Shown: positions 33,919 through 34,204 of the stretch, in pieces
Layout of the letters: each line of letters opens with the position of its first letter
Numbering within the stretch: the stretch's first letter is position 1
Source: Bacteroidia bacterium
Lineage (GTDB): Bacteria > Bacteroidota > Bacteroidia > Bacteroidales > Prolixibacteraceae
Direction: 5' to 3'
DNA: 34,204 nucleotides
Assembly (NCBI GenBank): GCA_025358025.1
Contig: JANYKW010000100.1
Coordinates: 1 to 34,204, forward strand
Program-made: the position numbers and the translations under genes
The notes under the pieces: model-generated
Seen by the model: the letters and a program-made list of their open reading frames with translations, nothing else
Databases searched by the model: none
Told to the model about the DNA's origin: nothing

Positions 33919-34074
33919 GTCAGTGTTGATCAGCAAAGTACGAATTTTGACGGAAAGCTCAATCTTAATAGGAAGTTGGCTAAAAATACCCGTTTCCAGT
34001 TGATGGGAGTTTATCGTGGAGCAACCGTATCCGCCCAGGGTAATCGCAAGGCAATGTATGGGGCCAACTTACTG
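33919..34074 (+). pseudogene. Fragment of a TonB-dependent receptor barrel
   Basis: Read in the frame of 33919, the DNA encodes SVDQQSTNFDGKLNLNRKLAK and NTRFQLMGVYRGATVSAQGN followed by RKAMYGANLL. This is the N-x-x-L-N-x-K/R-L-x-K-x-T-R-F-Q-L and YRGPxVxAQGxR signature of the barrel end of outer-membrane beta-barrel family (TonB-dependent receptor-like) proteins. It starts inside the end of the nuclease gene, has no start or barrel remainder, and loses similarity after about 34074. It is a decayed remnant left by deletion between the nuclease gene and the minus-strand gene on the right. Confidence 0.6.
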
Positions 34075-34078
34075 CTTT

Positions 34079-34204
34079 CTATTTTTTTCTGTTGCGCCAA
34101 AATACGGTCAGCATGAATATCACCAGGATCAAAACCAGACTGAGCAGATAGATATAACCATTTGAAACATCCGGACCTTGAATTGTGGCAATCGTTTCAT
34201 TGAG
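34079..34204 (-). CDS. C-terminal end of a membrane-anchored protein (partial)
   Basis: A minus-strand frame enters from the right edge (LNETIATIQGPDVSN...), contains one hydrophobic helix (YIYLLSLVLILVIFMLTVFW) and stops with RNRKK and TAG at 34081-34079. The layout (extracytoplasmic part, a single C-terminal helix, basic tail) is that of a tail-anchored envelope protein. Only 41 residues are in the window, so the family cannot be named. Confidence 0.55.
   Translation of the reverse strand, partial: LNETIATIQGPDVSNGYIYLLSLVLILVIFMLTVFWRNRKK

Overview
The window looks like a chromosomal segment from a free-living or gut-associated member of the Bacteroidota, probably a Bacteroidales or Marinilabiliales type. 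The evidence is a SusC/SusD pair, GH92 and GH125 alpha-mannosidases, a type IX secretion (por) C-terminal sorting domain, a lipoprotein with a CQKED surface-export signal, promoters of the TAnnTTTG type, and AT-rich DNA without Shine-Dalgarno sites. The species cannot be named from the sequence.

Left end (1-3225): this looks like the edge of an integrated element. A short RadC/JAB protein and a four-cysteine zinc-ribbon protein are each preceded by the same 48-bp leader. Also present are a perfect 48-bp palindrome over a leftward promoter, three strong inverted repeats, an array of eleven 9-bp-phased AAGTAAG units, and the 3' half of a tRNA gene with its own terminator (a probable att scar). 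A headless TPR gene fragment follows.

Mannoside block (3227-9727, minus strand): GH92 alpha-mannosidase, GH125 exo-alpha-1,6-mannosidase, a secreted beta-propeller and a membrane-anchored DUF362 protein lie in one tight run, probably an operon. It is followed by a graveyard (9891-11095) made of the C-terminal part of a type B carboxylesterase, a piece of type I methylase HsdM and the N-terminus of an IS21 IstA, all on the minus strand.

Middle (11471-18146): a small lipoprotein with a probable frameshift is followed by a large secreted glycerophosphodiesterase carrying extra binding domains and a T9SS tail. Next come a BamA/TamA-like barrel gene that has lost its 5' end, an intact IS1634-type transposase, and two outer-membrane barrel genes. 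One of these barrel genes is broken by a single in-frame TAG.

PUL-like block (18370-26182): SusD and SusC (minus strand) lie next to a NIPSNAP-family protein (plus), a DUF1080 lectin-like/3-keto-glycoside hydrolase family protein (minus) and a small HTH protein (minus). No regulator (HTCS or ECF sigma/anti-sigma) is inside the window.

Peptidoglycan-recycling block (26510-31311): a GH3_C-serine hydrolase (AmiE-like) that lacks the NagZ catalytic barrel diverges from NamZ (DUF1343/GH171), which is followed by a sodium:solute symporter. Together they suggest uptake or breakdown of muropeptides.

Right end (31417-34204): a surface lipoprotein with a beta-helix fold is translationally coupled to a secreted endonuclease/exonuclease/phosphatase-family protein. 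It is followed by a remnant of a TonB-dependent receptor and the tail of a membrane-anchored minus-strand gene that runs off the edge.
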